64,000 nt of DNA, from positions 1 to 64,000 of the forward strand of contig NZ_VWVM01000008.1 of assembly GCF_008632075.1 (NCBI RefSeq). Direction: 5' to 3'. Position numbers and translations under genes: made by a program. Source of the stretch: Candidatus Pantoea gossypiicola (lineage in GTDB: Bacteria; Pseudomonadota; Gammaproteobacteria; Enterobacterales; Enterobacteriaceae). Below the pieces are notes generated by a model. That model was not told the origin of the DNA. It searched no databases and saw only the letters and a list, made by a program, of their open reading frames with translations. This document shows positions 10,940-20,523 of the stretch, in pieces (position 1 is the stretch's first letter; each line of letters opens with the position of its first letter).

Positions 10940-11074
10940 TTAGCCGGCACCTGTGTCGGTAAAATTACCGCATCGGACGTCGTGTCGGCAGAAAAGAGGA
11001 ACAGATGGGAAGCAGGAGAGAGCCAGCGCCACGCCGCAGCGCAGAGAATCGGAAAGAGAAAAAGCGTGGTTCAT
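10940..11074 (-). CDS. Unrecognised 44-residue ORF in the speA leader
   Basis: The ATG at 11074 is preceded by GGAGGTGAT at 11082-11090, a nine-base perfect complement to the 16S rRNA anti-Shine-Dalgarno, with seven bases of spacing. The peptide begins MNHAFSLSDSLRCG, has a hydrophobic centre (VALALSCFPSVPLF) and three cysteines. It lies on the speA strand, 271 bases before it, downstream of a possible sigma-70 promoter. I do not recognise the protein. It could be a leader peptide or a small membrane protein; the ribosome site is the main evidence that it is translated. Confidence 0.5.
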   Translation of the reverse strand: MNHAFSLSDSLRCGVALALSCFPSVPLFCRHDVRCGNFTDTGAG

Positions 11075-11202
11075 TACTTGTATCACCTCCGCATATGCCA
11101 GGGGCACATGGAAAACAACCTGGGTGAAAGCCAGATCAGAGTCCGACAGGCGCGACGCAGACAGTGGCGTCATCCTTGCTGCGGCTAGCGAAGCAGCGGC
11201 GT

Positions 11203-11231
11203 TTTATACCGTTTACGGAGCTAAAAAGCAA
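11203..11231 (-). promoter_or_regulatory. Possible sigma-70 promoter for the speA leader
   Basis: On the minus strand, TTGCTT and TATAAA are separated by 17 bases. A transcript from here would carry the 44-residue ORF and then speA after a leader of about 530 bases. No mapping data are available, so this is a sequence-based prediction. Confidence 0.5.
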
Positions 11232-11344
11232 AAAGATTATCGGGTAATTACGTGGAGTGTCAGCAAATTATGCCGATAAAGGTGACAGGTAAAATGCCGA
11301 AACAGAAAAAGGGCTGGTAATTGGTTTATCCTCTATCCTAAAAT

Positions 11345-11376
11345 AGCCGTCCAGATGGTTTTCCATCTAAACAGGT
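11345..11376 (+). promoter_or_regulatory. Tandem MetJ boxes upstream of metK
   Basis: Four consecutive 8-base units (AGCCGTCC, AGATGGTT, TTCCATCT, AAACAGGT) resemble the met box AGACGTCT, with the first and third closest. They overlap a TAAAAT hexamer at 11339-11344 and lie about 140 bases before metK. MetJ with S-adenosylmethionine represses metK in E. coli; the same logic is inferred here. Confidence 0.6.
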
Positions 11377-11512
11377 TAATATCCAGGCGGTGTTGGCCTG
11401 CTGTGCTGACACAACCTCACTGCTCGCGGCTTTGCCTGAAGGGGCGTCAGGTCAGATAACCTCACTGGCGCTATGCAGTCGAATTCAAACCATATTTAAG
11501 GTAAAGAACAGA

Positions 11513-12664
11513 ATGGCTAAACACCTTTTTACGTCCGAGTCCGTATCAGAAGGACATCCCGATAAAATCGCCGACCAGATTTCCGATGCCGTGCTGGATG
11601 CGATCCTGGAACAGGATCCAAAAGCGCGTGTGGCCTGCGAAACCTACGTTAAAACCGGTATGGTGCTGGTTGGCGGTGAAATCACCACCAGCGCCTGGGT
11701 CGATATCGAAGAGATCACCCGTAACACCGTTCGCGAAATCGGCTATGTTCATTCCGATATGGGCTTTGATGCCAACTCCTGTGCGGTATTAAGCGCGATT
11801 GGTAAACAGTCTCAGGATATCAATCAGGGCGTTGACCGTACCGATCCGCTGGAACAGGGCGCGGGCGACCAGGGCCTGATGTTCGGCTATGCCACCAACG
11901 AAACAGACGTGCTGATGCCTGCGCCGGTGACCTATGCGCACCGTCTGGTGCAGCGTCAGGCTGAAGTGCGTAAAAACGGCATCCTGCCGTGGCTGCGTCC
12001 GGATGCCAAGAGCCAGGTCACTTTCCAGTATGACGATGGCAAAATTGTCGGCATCGATGCGGTCGTGCTCTCGACCCAGCATGCGGAATCCATCAGCCAG
12101 AAAGATCTGCAGGAAGCGGTGATGGAAGAGATCATCAAGCCGGTTCTGCCAGCAGAATGGCTGAGCGCCTCAACCAAATATCACATCAACCCAACCGGTC
12201 GCTTTGTGATCGGCGGTCCGATGGGTGATTGCGGTCTGACCGGTCGTAAAATCATCGTGGATACTTACGGCGGCATGGCGCGTCACGGTGGCGGTGCGTT
12301 CTCGGGTAAAGATCCCTCAAAAGTTGACCGCTCTGCAGCTTATGCAGCGCGTTACGTGGCGAAAAATATCGTGGCGGCGGGTCTGGCTGACCGTTGTGAA
12401 ATCCAGGTTTCCTACGCAATCGGCGTGGCGGAACCGACCTCCATCATGGTGGAAACCTTCGGCACAGAGAAAATCTCGACTGAACAGCTGACGCTGCTCG
12501 TACGCGAGTTCTTCGACCTGCGTCCATATGGTCTGATTCAGATGCTGGATCTGCTGCACCCAATCTATAAAGAGACCGCTGCTTATGGTCACTTTGGTCG
12601 CGAACATTTCCCGTGGGAAAAAACCGACAAAGCGGCTCTGCTGCGTGAAGCAGCTGGCCTGTAA
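11513..12664 (+). CDS. metK: S-adenosylmethionine synthetase
   Basis: Makes S-adenosylmethionine from methionine and ATP in the cytoplasm. The 383 residues match E. coli MetK (384). The ATP-binding GHPDKIADQ is at residues 14-22, the signature [12 protein letters not shown] is near 115, and the phosphate-binding loop [14 protein letters not shown] is near 257. The start was set at the ATG at 11513, where similarity to E. coli MetK begins; an in-frame extension upstream has no ribosome site. It is divergent from speA, a polyamine gene that also depends on this product through spermidine synthesis. A terminator follows at once. Confidence 0.97.
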   Translation: MAKHLFTSESVSEGHPDKIADQISDAVLDAILEQDPKARVACETYVKTGMVLVGGEITTSAWVDIEEITRNTVREIGYVHSDMGFDANSCAVLSAIGKQSQDINQGVDRTDPLEQGAGDQGLMFGYATNETDVLMPAPVTYAHRLVQRQAEVRKNGILPWLRPDAKSQVTFQYDDGKIVGIDAVVLSTQHAESISQKDLQEAVMEEIIKPVLPAEWLSASTKYHINPTGRFVIGGPMGDCGLTGRKIIVDTYGGMARHGGGAFSGKDPSKVDRSAAYAARYVAKNIVAAGLADRCEIQVSYAIGVAEPTSIMVETFGTEKISTEQLTLLVREFFDLRPYGLIQMLDLLHPIYKETAAYGHFGREHFPWEKTDKAALLREAAGL

Positions 12665-12682
12665 GATCAGCGACTGCTGATG

Positions 12683-12713
12683 AAAACCCTGCCCCTGCGG
12701 CGGGGTTTTTTAT
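12683..12713 (+). terminator. metK terminator
   Basis: AACCCTGCC pairs with GGCGGGGTT around a short loop and is followed by six T, 20 bases after the metK stop. Confidence 0.85.
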
Positions 12714-12896
12714 CGCCTTTTCAGCCCCACAGCTGACCGGAGAATTTTCTCTTTCTCATACAGACTGCACGCCATATTCGCGCAGTTCATGGCTATCGTC
12801 AGACGCTATAAAAACAAATCTGCCCGACATCTCTTTCACTCTGCAGCAAATTTTCCATTCTCAGCTACACTTCTTTTCGCTTTTTCTGACGACAAA

Positions 12897-12912
12897 ATGT
12901 TAACGATTACAA
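12897..12912 (+). promoter_or_regulatory. Distal GalR/GalS operator
   Basis: ATGTTAACGATTACAA matches the GalR consensus GTGTAANCGNTTACAC at 11 of 14 defined positions. It lies 203 bases (centre to centre) upstream of the perfect operator, a distance suited to repression by looping. Confidence 0.55.
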
Positions 12913-13099
12913 ATTGAAATGCTTTGTTTTTCTGATATTTAGGAATTAACGCACGTAGTTATTATGCTGAAAATGCGTTATTTTCAGCGTCGTCTGATAG
13001 CCACTAAATAGAGCATTGTCAGAAACTCAATGAGTGCTATACCTCACTGGTTAATTAATCTTTCCGGGAAAAATATGCTGAATTTCAGGGTTTCAGCGT

Positions 13100-13115
13100 G
13101 TGTAAGCGATTACAC
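13100..13115 (+). promoter_or_regulatory. GalR/GalS operator for galP
   Basis: GTGTAAGCGATTACAC is an exact match to the GalR/GalS consensus. It ends three bases before a CRP site, so repressor and activator could interact or exclude each other. Confidence 0.85.
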
Positions 13116-13118
13116 TGG

Positions 13119-13134
13119 TGTGATCAGACTCACT
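13119..13134 (+). promoter_or_regulatory. CRP site for galP
   Basis: TGTGATCAGACTCACT matches nine of ten core CRP positions. Its centre is 41.5 bases before a start predicted from the TAACAT hexamer at 13156-13161, the spacing of a class II CRP promoter. Confidence 0.75.
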
Positions 13135-13197
13135 TTTTTCCCGCAAAAGGTTTTTTAACATTGATAAAAACAATGATGGATAAACCTGGAGGCTCCC

Positions 13198-14595
13198 ATG
13201 CCTGGCAATACACACAAAAGCAGAACTTCAAATAAGGCGATGACCTTATTTGTCTGCTTTCTGGCGGCCCTTGCGGGACTGCTGTTCGGTCTGGATATCG
13301 GCGTTATCGCCGGTGCTCTGCCGTTTATCGCAAAGGACTTTAACGTTACTCCTCATCAGCAGGAGTGGATCGTCAGTTCCATGATGTTTGGTGCGGCGGT
13401 CGGTGCTATCGGCAGCGGCTGGATGTCTTCCCGCCTGGGCCGTAAAAAAAGCCTGATGGCCGGTGCGATTCTGTTCGTTATCGGTTCACTCTGGTCGGCA
13501 ATGTCGCCGAACCCGGAAATGCTGATCAGCGCCCGCGTTCTGCTGGGCCTGGCAGTGGGTATCGCTTCTTATACTGCCCCGCTTTATCTTTCTGAGATCG
13601 CTCCGGAAAAAATTCGCGGCAGTATGATTTCGCTTTACCAGTTGATGATCACCATCGGTATTCTGGGTGCATACCTGTCCGATACCGCCTTCAGCTTTAC
13701 CGGCAACTGGCGCTGGATGCTGGGCATCATCACCATTCCGGCACTGCTTTTATTGATTGGTGTTTTCTTCCTGCCAAACAGCCCACGCTGGCTGGCGGCA
13801 CGAGGCAACTTCCGTGATGCACAGCGCGTACTGGATCGTCTGCGTGACACCAGTGAGCAGGCAAAACGTGAACTGGAAGAGATTCGTGAAAGCCTGAAGA
13901 TCAAACAGTCTGGCTGGGGTCTGTTCACCAGCAGCAGCCACTTCCGTCGTGCGGTCTATCTCGGCATCCTGTTGCAGGTCATGCAGCAGTTTACCGGCAT
14001 GAACGTCATCATGTATTACGCACCAAAAATCTTCGAAATCGCGGGCTTCACCAACACCACCCAGCAGATGTGGGGCACGGTGATTGTAGGTCTGGTTAAC
14101 GTACTGGCCACCTTCATCGCTATTGGTCTGGTGGATCGCTGGGGACGTAAACCTACGTTGATTCTGGGCTTTATGGTGATGGCAGCCGGTATGGGCGTCC
14201 TGGGTACGATGCTGCATTTCGGCATCCACTCTGCGGGCGCGCAGTACTTCGCAGTAGGTATGCTGCTGATGTTCATCGTGGGTTTTGCCATGTCAGCCGG
14301 TCCGTTGATTTGGGTACTCTGTTCCGAAATTCAGCCGCTGAAAGGCCGCGATTTCGGTATCACGGTTTCCACAACCACCAACTGGATCGCCAACATGATC
14401 GTGGGTGCGACCTTCCTGACGATGCTGAATACGCTGGGCAACGCAAACACCTTCTGGGTCTACGCACTGCTTAACCTGTTCTTTATTCTGCTAACGCTGA
14501 TGCTTATCCCGGAGACCAAAAACGTCTCGCTGGAACACATCGAACGTAATCTGATGGCAGGTAAAAAACTGCGCGACATCGGTTCACGCGATTAA
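13198..14595 (+). CDS. galP: Galactose-proton symporter
   Basis: Inner-membrane sugar-proton symporter of the MFS sugar porter family, with 12 expected membrane helices in 465 residues (E. coli GalP 464). The family motifs are present: SRLGRKK in the first cytoplasmic loop, PNSPRWL after helix 6, DRWGRKP in the second half and PETK near the C-terminus. The ATG follows GGAGG. The upstream GalR operator and CRP site support galactose as inducer and substrate and catabolite activation. It follows metK as in E. coli, but with its own promoter. Confidence 0.93.
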   Translation: MPGNTHKSRTSNKAMTLFVCFLAALAGLLFGLDIGVIAGALPFIAKDFNVTPHQQEWIVSSMMFGAAVGAIGSGWMSSRLGRKKSLMAGAILFVIGSLWSAMSPNPEMLISARVLLGLAVGIASYTAPLYLSEIAPEKIRGSMISLYQLMITIGILGAYLSDTAFSFTGNWRWMLGIITIPALLLLIGVFFLPNSPRWLAARGNFRDAQRVLDRLRDTSEQAKRELEEIRESLKIKQSGWGLFTSSSHFRRAVYLGILLQVMQQFTGMNVIMYYAPKIFEIAGFTNTTQQMWGTVIVGLVNVLATFIAIGLVDRWGRKPTLILGFMVMAAGMGVLGTMLHFGIHSAGAQYFAVGMLLMFIVGFAMSAGPLIWVLCSEIQPLKGRDFGITVSTTTNWIANMIVGATFLTMLNTLGNANTFWVYALLNLFFILLTLMLIPETKNVSLEHIERNLMAGKKLRDIGSRD

Positions 14596-14620
14596 CATTA
14601 CCCGATAAAAAACGCGGTAA

Positions 14621-14660
14621 AAAAACGGCGGGGTTTCACTGGAAACCCCGCCGTTTTTAT
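14621..14660. terminator. Bidirectional terminator galP / O-antigen ligase
   Basis: A 15-bp stem, AAACGGCGGGGTTTC with its complement, has A-rich and T-rich flanks on both strands. It lies between the convergent ends of galP and the ligase gene and can serve both. Confidence 0.9.
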
Positions 14661-14675
14661 TTGTTCAATCCATGA

Positions 14676-15944
14676 CTACAGCGTGTTAACCCGACCTGCC
14701 GGCAATGGCTGCCGTATGCAGCAGAGTGCCAGCGCCATAATGAAAATAGTGGCTGTCTGATTATACGGCAGTACCGAATCGGTCAGTCCGCAGATAAACA
14801 GCGCCAGCATCGGCAGCGCCACGCCGCGCAGATCGCACTTCTTAAGCCAGCCGCCAGGCACAGTCAGATAGAGTAGCGCCAGCGATAGCGTACCGAGCCA
14901 GCCCTGTAGCGTGGTCACTTCCAGAAACTCATTATGCATGTTGTATTTAACGTTGGTGTAGCCTTCAACATTTAGTGGATAGTGCGCCATGATGAACTGA
15001 CGCGCCTCGGTAGTGCGCGCATCCGGCGTGGCAAAACCGCCATGGTGCTCAATAAAGTTGACCGCCCCGCCCCAGATAGCCACACGTGCGCCCAGCGAGG
15101 TCGAGCTGTTTGATCCGTAGTTCTCAATGTCCTGCACCCCTTCTACCCAGCGGTTACTGGTCATCAGGATCAGCACGGCCAGCACGCCCACTAAGAGTGC
15201 GCTAACCCGCCAGTTGGTCAGCAGCGACAGCCGCCAGGTCTGCATCAGGAACAGCAGCCCCACGGCAATCAACGCAATCAGCGTTACGCGGGTGCCGCAC
15301 AGGTAGAGCAAGGCAAAGGTCACCGCCAGCACAGCGATATCGGCAATCTTCCAGTATGCATGCGTCTCGTAACGGCTCAGCCACAGCCAGGCGCAATAGA
15401 TAAACAGAATCATGTAGGAGGACATGGAGGCCGCTTCGGTGGTGAGCTTGATGCGGATATTCTCGGTATAGAGATGCTCATGAATACCAAAGCCCAGCGT
15501 AATCAGCAGACCGACCAGAATTAACACCTTTCCAATGCGCAGCGTGGTTGTTGAGACCCGATTGCCATAAATCGCCAGACTAAGCAGCACAAAGGCTCCC
15601 AGCAACAGCCGCTTCGCCCCCAGCAGATAGTTGCCGATATTGGTGATGGCATCGTTTGAGGGCGCGGTCTCAATCCCCTTTGTGTGTATCGCCCAGAACA
15701 GACGGAGCAGAGCGAAGATAATCAGCACAGCAAACAGGACGATATAAAAACCGTTCTCTTTAAACGCCACTCGTCTGCGCACCACGCCATACAGCACAGA
15801 CGCGACGGAGAGATAAGAGACCAGATAAAATATTTTTTGCGGCAGGCCGGATACAAACATATTCAGTGCCAGTGCCAGACAGAGCGCAATAACTGAAGCA
15901 TTAACCATTAACGTTAATCCATTACGGCTGCTTTTATTCGTCAT
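14676..15944 (-). CDS. O-antigen ligase family membrane protein
   Basis: Polytopic membrane protein of 422 residues with about ten to twelve hydrophobic helices and a large periplasmic loop, the layout of WaaL/Wzy_C proteins. The loop contains HNEFLEVTTLQGWLG, which resembles the conserved H-N-x-x-L-E motif of this family. Family members join O-antigen or related glycans from undecaprenyl pyrophosphate to lipid A-core. It overlaps the upstream glycosyltransferase by 11 bases, so the two are coupled. Exact substrate is unknown; it could ligate O-antigen or polymerise another glycan. Confidence 0.75.
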   Translation of the reverse strand: MTNKSSRNGLTLMVNASVIALCLALALNMFVSGLPQKIFYLVSYLSVASVLYGVVRRRVAFKENGFYIVLFAVLIIFALLRLFWAIHTKGIETAPSNDAITNIGNYLLGAKRLLLGAFVLLSLAIYGNRVSTTTLRIGKVLILVGLLITLGFGIHEHLYTENIRIKLTTEAASMSSYMILFIYCAWLWLSRYETHAYWKIADIAVLAVTFALLYLCGTRVTLIALIAVGLLFLMQTWRLSLLTNWRVSALLVGVLAVLILMTSNRWVEGVQDIENYGSNSSTSLGARVAIWGGAVNFIEHHGGFATPDARTTEARQFIMAHYPLNVEGYTNVKYNMHNEFLEVTTLQGWLGTLSLALLYLTVPGGWLKKCDLRGVALPMLALFICGLTDSVLPYNQTATIFIMALALCCIRQPLPAGRVNTL

Positions 15945-17040
15945 GCTTAACCTCAGTCAGACGGTTAAACACACTCATCAGGTGCTTCATATAATTTTCC
16001 TCATAAAAACCGGTGATGCTCGCTTTAATAACCTGATGATCGGGAAAGTGGAAATCCCGGCTCATGCCGTTGAGAATAGCGGCAAGCGCCATGCTGTCAT
16101 TGGTGGGGTAGAGCTGACCATTGAGACCGTTCTGAATAATTTCTGACGGGCCGCTGATGCAGTCGGATGAGACGCAGTAGACGCCCCGTGACATCGCCTC
16201 CAGCAGGATCAGCGGAAAGCCTTCAAAGTTCGAGGTCATGAGCAGACAGGTGACCTGTCTGATATGGCGAATGACGTACTCCCAGGCGTTCTCCTGCCAG
16301 CCATGCCAGGTAATACGATCCTGAATGCCGAGTTGCGTCACGTAGTGCTGACACTGCGTCAGGTCTTCTCCGTCACCTACAATCTCCAGCGTCCACGGCG
16401 CATCCAGATGCTTTAACGCATCAAACAGATCTTTAAGCTGCTTCTGCCGCTGAAAATGGACGCGACCGATATAGAGAAACTTCAGCCCCTGCGGCCTGCC
16501 GATAACCACCTCATTACGCCTGATCGGGTTGTAGATAACGTCAACGTCAGTAGCGCGTGCACCCAACTCCACCAGCTGCTCTTTGATCTGCTTACTGATG
16601 GCAAAATGGTGATCGGCCCGCAGCAGATAATGGGGACGGTAGCGCTCCCGCGGTGGCAGGTGCATCCAGCTCGAAAGAACGATTTTACGTCCTGAGAGCG
16701 TAATGGCCCGGCGTGTCATCAGACAGGGAATGGTGTTGAGGGTCAGGACATGATCGGGCTGATAACGACGAAAGAAGGCGGCTATTCTCAGCGTGTGAAT
16801 AAGATTTTTAATTTTCTTATTCCGCAGCGTGCAGACGCTCTCTGCCAGAACGGCGTTGGCGGTCCAGGCGCGGGAAAGGCTCTCCTCTCCGCTGTTGATA
16901 ATAAACAGCCCCGCTTCCGTTCCGGGTTCCGCATTCAGAGCGGTAATCAGCTGGCAGGTCACATTCTCCATACCGCCGCGGCCAGCCATGAGATCGGTAA
17001 CCAGCACAATACGCTGTTTCCTGATGTTATTATTTTTCAT
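15934..17040 (-). CDS. GT4-type glycosyltransferase
   Basis: Predicted cytoplasmic, retaining glycosyltransferase with a GT-B fold, 368 residues from the chosen start. The N-terminal domain has the glycine-rich GRGGMENV loop near residue 20; the C-terminal domain has YIGRVHFQRQK and the donor-binding FEGFPLILLEAM, where E-x7-E type glutamates bind the nucleotide sugar. Close relatives include LPS core galactosyl- and glucosyltransferases such as WaaB. An alternative ATG lies 13 codons upstream at 17079; neither start has a strong ribosome site. The neighbouring ligase suggests LPS core or O-antigen work. Confidence 0.75.
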   Translation of the reverse strand: MKNNNIRKQRIVLVTDLMAGRGGMENVTCQLITALNAEPGTEAGLFIINSGEESLSRAWTANAVLAESVCTLRNKKIKNLIHTLRIAAFFRRYQPDHVLTLNTIPCLMTRRAITLSGRKIVLSSWMHLPPRERYRPHYLLRADHHFAISKQIKEQLVELGARATDVDVIYNPIRRNEVVIGRPQGLKFLYIGRVHFQRQKQLKDLFDALKHLDAPWTLEIVGDGEDLTQCQHYVTQLGIQDRITWHGWQENAWEYVIRHIRQVTCLLMTSNFEGFPLILLEAMSRGVYCVSSDCISGPSEIIQNGLNGQLYPTNDSMALAAILNGMSRDFHFPDHQVIKASITGFYEENYMKHLMSVFNRLTEVKHDE

Positions 17041-17289
17041 TGCGTTGTCCGTACACTGTGCCTTCCGCTTCTGATCCATTCACTCTGCAGTGAACATTAG
17101 CAACAGGATATTCTAAAAAACATCGTAACCATATTTAATCCAGAAATTTCAGCCAATAGCAGGGGCGCGCCGGGCCACTCGCCCGCGGTAGATCCTATGG
17201 CTCGAAACTGGCGGATGAGTATAGTCGCTGCGCTGTCGTTTTCGCGGGTAACGTTGAGTTCCTGGGCGACGGCGATTATTCTGAGCGCC

Positions 17290-17802
17290 ATGAAAACACC
17301 TCGTCTCCCCATTGCCCTGCAGCAGGCCGTGATGCGCTCATTGCGCCAGTCGCTTGAGCGTGCAAATCAGGCCCTGAAAACCCATTATCCGGAACCGAAG
17401 CTGCTTTACCAGCAGCGCGGTACAGCGGCGGGCACCGCCTGGCTGGCCGCCTGGGAAATCCGCATCAATCCGGTGCTGCTGCTGGAAAACCAGCAGGCAT
17501 TTATCGATGAAGTGGTGCCGCACGAGCTGGCGCATCTGCTGGTGTGGAAACAGTATGGCCGCGTCGCACCACACGGCAAAGAGTGGAAGTGGATGATGGA
17601 GCAGGTTCTGGGCGTTCCGGCACGCCGTACCCATCAGTTTGAGATCGCCTCCGTGCGCAGTAACACCTTTGCTTACCGCTGCCAGTGCCAGCAGCATCAA
17701 CTGACGGTTCGCCGCCACAATCGTGTTCTGCGCAAAGAGAGTGAATATCGTTGCGTACACTGTGGCAGCCTGCTGGTCGCAGGCGAGTTTGTCGCTTCCT
17801 GA
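17290..17802 (+). CDS. sprT: SprT family zinc metalloprotease-like protein
   Basis: Cytoplasmic protein of the SprT family, 170 residues (E. coli 165). The zinc motif HELAH is at residues 78-82, and a C-terminal zinc ribbon is indicated by YRCQCQ and YRCVHCGS. The SprT-like domain is shared with eukaryotic SPRTN, which degrades DNA-protein crosslinks, but the bacterial role is not settled. The start is the ATG where similarity begins. Its position before endA is the same as in E. coli. Confidence 0.88.
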   Translation: MKTPRLPIALQQAVMRSLRQSLERANQALKTHYPEPKLLYQQRGTAAGTAWLAAWEIRINPVLLLENQQAFIDEVVPHELAHLLVWKQYGRVAPHGKEWKWMMEQVLGVPARRTHQFEIASVRSNTFAYRCQCQQHQLTVRRHNRVLRKESEYRCVHCGSLLVAGEFVAS

Positions 17803-17878
17803 GAACAATCCCCATTCCGCCCCATTCCACATTCTGTTAACCTGCCGCCCTTTTTTGTACCAGGAAGAAATCCGGAAT

Positions 17879-18583
17879 ATGTCTCGCATACTAAGTCTGG
17901 CGGTTGCACTGCTGTTTGCACCTGCCGCTGACGCCCTTAATCTGAATAACTATCATCAGAATAACTTCCAGCAGGCTAAAACCTTTGCGGCGGCGATTAA
18001 CGCTGATGCACCGGGTTCATTCTACTGTGGCTGCAAGATTCAGTGGCAGGGCAAAAAGGGCATTCCCGATCTCAACAGCTGTGGTTATCAGGTGCGCAGG
18101 AATGCCAATCGCGCCGGGCGCATAGAGTGGGAACATGTGATGCCGGCGTGGGAGTTTGGACATCAGCGCCAATGCTGGCAGGACGGTGGCCGCAAAAACT
18201 GCAGCAAGGACCCCGACTATCGCCGCATCGAAACCGATCTGCACAACCTGCAGCCTGCGGTGGGTGAAGTGAATGGTGACCGCGGCAACTTCGCCTACAG
18301 TCAATGGAATGGCAGCGAGAAGCAGTACGGCCAGTGTGAGATGAAGATCGATTTCAAACTCAAACAGGCGGAGCCACCCGCGCGAGCACGAGGAGCTATT
18401 GCCCGAACCTATTTCTACATGCGCGATCAGTATCATCTGCGCATTTCGCGCCAGCAGACGCAGCTGTTTACCGCCTGGGACAGGCTCTATCCTGTCACAA
18501 AATGGGAGTGCGAACGCGACCAGCGCATTGCAAAGGTTCAGGGTAATCACAATCCTTATGTGCAGCAGGCTTGCCAGCGCTAA
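17879..18583 (+). CDS. endA: Endonuclease I
   Basis: Periplasmic nuclease that cuts double-stranded DNA, 234 residues (E. coli 235). The signal peptide is short, with likely cleavage after ADA near residue 20. The catalytic beta-beta-alpha metal region contains [11 protein letters not shown] near residue 90 and [18 protein letters not shown] near 125. Several cysteines (CGC, SCGY, CWQ) can form disulfides. The ATG at 17879 follows CAGGAAG. Some strains make an RNA-inhibited form; nothing here addresses this. Confidence 0.93.
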   Translation: MSRILSLAVALLFAPAADALNLNNYHQNNFQQAKTFAAAINADAPGSFYCGCKIQWQGKKGIPDLNSCGYQVRRNANRAGRIEWEHVMPAWEFGHQRQCWQDGGRKNCSKDPDYRRIETDLHNLQPAVGEVNGDRGNFAYSQWNGSEKQYGQCEMKIDFKLKQAEPPARARGAIARTYFYMRDQYHLRISRQQTQLFTAWDRLYPVTKWECERDQRIAKVQGNHNPYVQQACQR

Positions 18584-18653
18584 AATCCCTGCCCTACACT
18601 AGCTTTTTTCCCCATGACGCCGCTGCAATGCGGCGTCCGGTTTCAGGAACCTT

Positions 18654-19385
18654 ATGCGCATACCTCGCATCTATCACGCCGGGCCATTAGAGATCGGCAG
18701 TGAAATTACCCTGGATGAAGATGCATCCAATCATGTAGGCCGGGTACTCCGGATGACGGCAGGTCAGCGTCTGGAACTCTTTGATGGCACTAATCTGACT
18801 TTTGCAGCAGAGATCACGCATGTTGATAAAAAGCGTGTAAAAGTATCGCTCACAGAGAGCCAGCCGGACGATCGCGAGTCGCCTTTACATCTGCATTTAG
18901 GTCAGGTGATGTCGCGCGGTGAAAAAATGGAATTCACTATCCAGAAATCGATCGAACTGGGCGTGAATGTCATTACACCCTTGTTTTCCGAGCGCTGTGG
19001 CGTAAAGCTTGATGCTGAACGTCTGGCGAAGAAGATCCAGCAGTGGCAGAAAATTGCTATTGCCGCCTGCGAGCAATGTGGCCGTAATCGCGTGCCGGAG
19101 ATTCGGGAAGCGATGACGCTGGAAGCCTGGTGTGCAGAGGCTGACAGCGGTCTGAAGCTCAACCTGCATCCGCGCGCCAGTCACAGCATCAATACGCTGC
19201 CACAGCCCGTTGAGCGGGTACGACTGCTGATTGGCCCTGAAGGCGGTTTGTCTGCGGACGAAATTGCGATGACGGCCCAGTACGACTTTACTGACATTCT
19301 GCTTGGTCCACGGGTATTACGCACCGAAACCACCGCGCTGACGGCCATCACGGCACTTCAGGTGAGGTTTGGCGACCTGGGTTAA
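18654..19385 (+). CDS. rsmE: 16S rRNA m3U1498 methyltransferase
   Basis: SPOUT-class enzyme that methylates N3 of U1498 of 16S rRNA in the 30S subunit. It has 243 residues, the same as E. coli RsmE. An N-terminal PUA-like domain (to about residue 70) is followed by the knotted SAM domain, with IGPEGGLS near 193 and [11 protein letters not shown] near 218. It sits between endA and gshB, as in E. coli. A small hairpin at 19457-19476 separates it from gshB. Confidence 0.95.
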   Translation: MRIPRIYHAGPLEIGSEITLDEDASNHVGRVLRMTAGQRLELFDGTNLTFAAEITHVDKKRVKVSLTESQPDDRESPLHLHLGQVMSRGEKMEFTIQKSIELGVNVITPLFSERCGVKLDAERLAKKIQQWQKIAIAACEQCGRNRVPEIREAMTLEAWCAEADSGLKLNLHPRASHSINTLPQPVERVRLLIGPEGGLSADEIAMTAQYDFTDILLGPRVLRTETTALTAITALQVRFGDLG

Positions 19386-19456
19386 GCGATACTTTCAGCG
19401 GAAAGAGCGCAGGCATGATGTCCTGACCGATCGGCCCACTGCAGACCGAACCAGAC

Positions 19457-19476
19457 GAGGCGGTAAACACCGCCTC
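19457..19476 (+). other. Hairpin between rsmE and gshB
   Basis: A perfect 8-bp stem, GAGGCGGT/ACCGCCTC, with an AAAC loop ends 15 bases before the gshB start codon. It is close to the AGGAG site and might influence gshB translation. Confidence 0.45.
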
Positions 19477-19491
19477 ACCGAGGAGATAATA

Positions 19492-20436
19492 ATGATTAAA
19501 CTTGGCATCGTGATGGACCCTATTTCGTCCATCAATATTAAAAAAGACTCCAGCTTCGCTATGCTGCTGGAAGCGCAGCGCCGTGGTTACGAAATTCACT
19601 ACATGGAGATGCACGATCTCTCCATGCGCGGTGGCGTGGCCTCTGCCCGCACCCGTCTGCTGACCGTCGAGCAGAATCCTGACAACTGGTATCAGTTCGG
19701 CAGCGAGCAGGAGATCCCGCTGGCTGACCTGAATGTGATCCTGATGCGTAAAGATCCTCCTTTCGACACCGAGTTCATCTATGCGACCTACATTCTGGAG
19801 CGCGCAGAAGAGCTGGGAACGCTGATCGTGAACAAACCGCAGAGCCTGCGTGACTGTAACGAAAAGCTCTACACCGCCTGGTTTGCGGAGTTCACGCCTG
19901 AGACCCTGGTGACCCGCCGCAAAGAGCAGCTGCGCGCCTTCTGGCAGGAGCATGGCGACATCATCATGAAACCGCTGGATGGCATGGGCGGCGCCTCTAT
20001 CTTCCGCGTGAAGCAGGACGATCCTAACTTTGGCGTCATCACGGAAACCCTGACCGAGCACGAAAGCCGCTTCTGCATGGCGCAGAACTATATCCCGGCT
20101 ATCAAAGAGGGTGACAAGCGTGTGCTGGTCGTGGATGGTGAGCCGGTTCCTTACTGCCTGGCGCGTATCCCGCAGGGCGGTGAAACGCGCGGCAATCTCG
20201 CCGCCGGTGGGCGCGGTGAAGCCCGTCCACTGAGCGAAAGCGACTGGGAAATTGCGCGCCGTGTTGGCCCGACGCTGAAAGCAAAAGGACTGATTTTTGT
20301 CGGTCTCGACATCATCGGTGATAAACTGACTGAAGTTAACGTGACCAGCCCGACCTGCATTCGTGAAATTGAGGCTGCGTTCCCGATCTCCATCACCGGC
20401 ATGTTGATGGATGCCATTGAGAAACGCCTGGGCTGA
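19492..20436 (+). CDS. gshB: Glutathione synthetase
   Basis: ATP-grasp enzyme that joins gamma-glutamylcysteine and glycine to make glutathione, in the cytoplasm. The 314 residues match E. coli GshB (316). Substrate-binding MDPISSINIKKDSS lies at the N-terminus; the ATP-grasp region shows PLDGMGGASIF near residue 160, and the glycine-rich loop RIPQGGETRGNLAAGG near 225. The start was set at the ATG at 19492 behind AGGAG, where similarity begins; upstream in-frame codons have no ribosome site. Confidence 0.96.
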   Translation: MIKLGIVMDPISSINIKKDSSFAMLLEAQRRGYEIHYMEMHDLSMRGGVASARTRLLTVEQNPDNWYQFGSEQEIPLADLNVILMRKDPPFDTEFIYATYILERAEELGTLIVNKPQSLRDCNEKLYTAWFAEFTPETLVTRRKEQLRAFWQEHGDIIMKPLDGMGGASIFRVKQDDPNFGVITETLTEHESRFCMAQNYIPAIKEGDKRVLVVDGEPVPYCLARIPQGGETRGNLAAGGRGEARPLSESDWEIARRVGPTLKAKGLIFVGLDIIGDKLTEVNVTSPTCIREIEAAFPISITGMLMDAIEKRLG

Positions 20437-20523
20437 GCAAGACGCCGGGGCGAGGCTCCGTGATCAACCCAATACCGGTGCGGCCGTCACGTGCCGGTTA
20501 TTTTTTTGGTACATCGTGTGAGA

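Larger units (their letters stand above)
12714..13197 (+). other. metK-galP intergenic region
   Basis: No gene was found. The second half is the galP control region, with two GalR/GalS operators 203 bases apart, one CRP site and a likely -10 element. The first half (12714-12890) shows nothing recognisable. Confidence 0.6.

Noticed and set aside
17097..17289. Possible extension of sprT upstream, giving a 201-residue protein.
   Set aside because: The extra residues are not conserved in SprT, and the family start fits ATG 17290.
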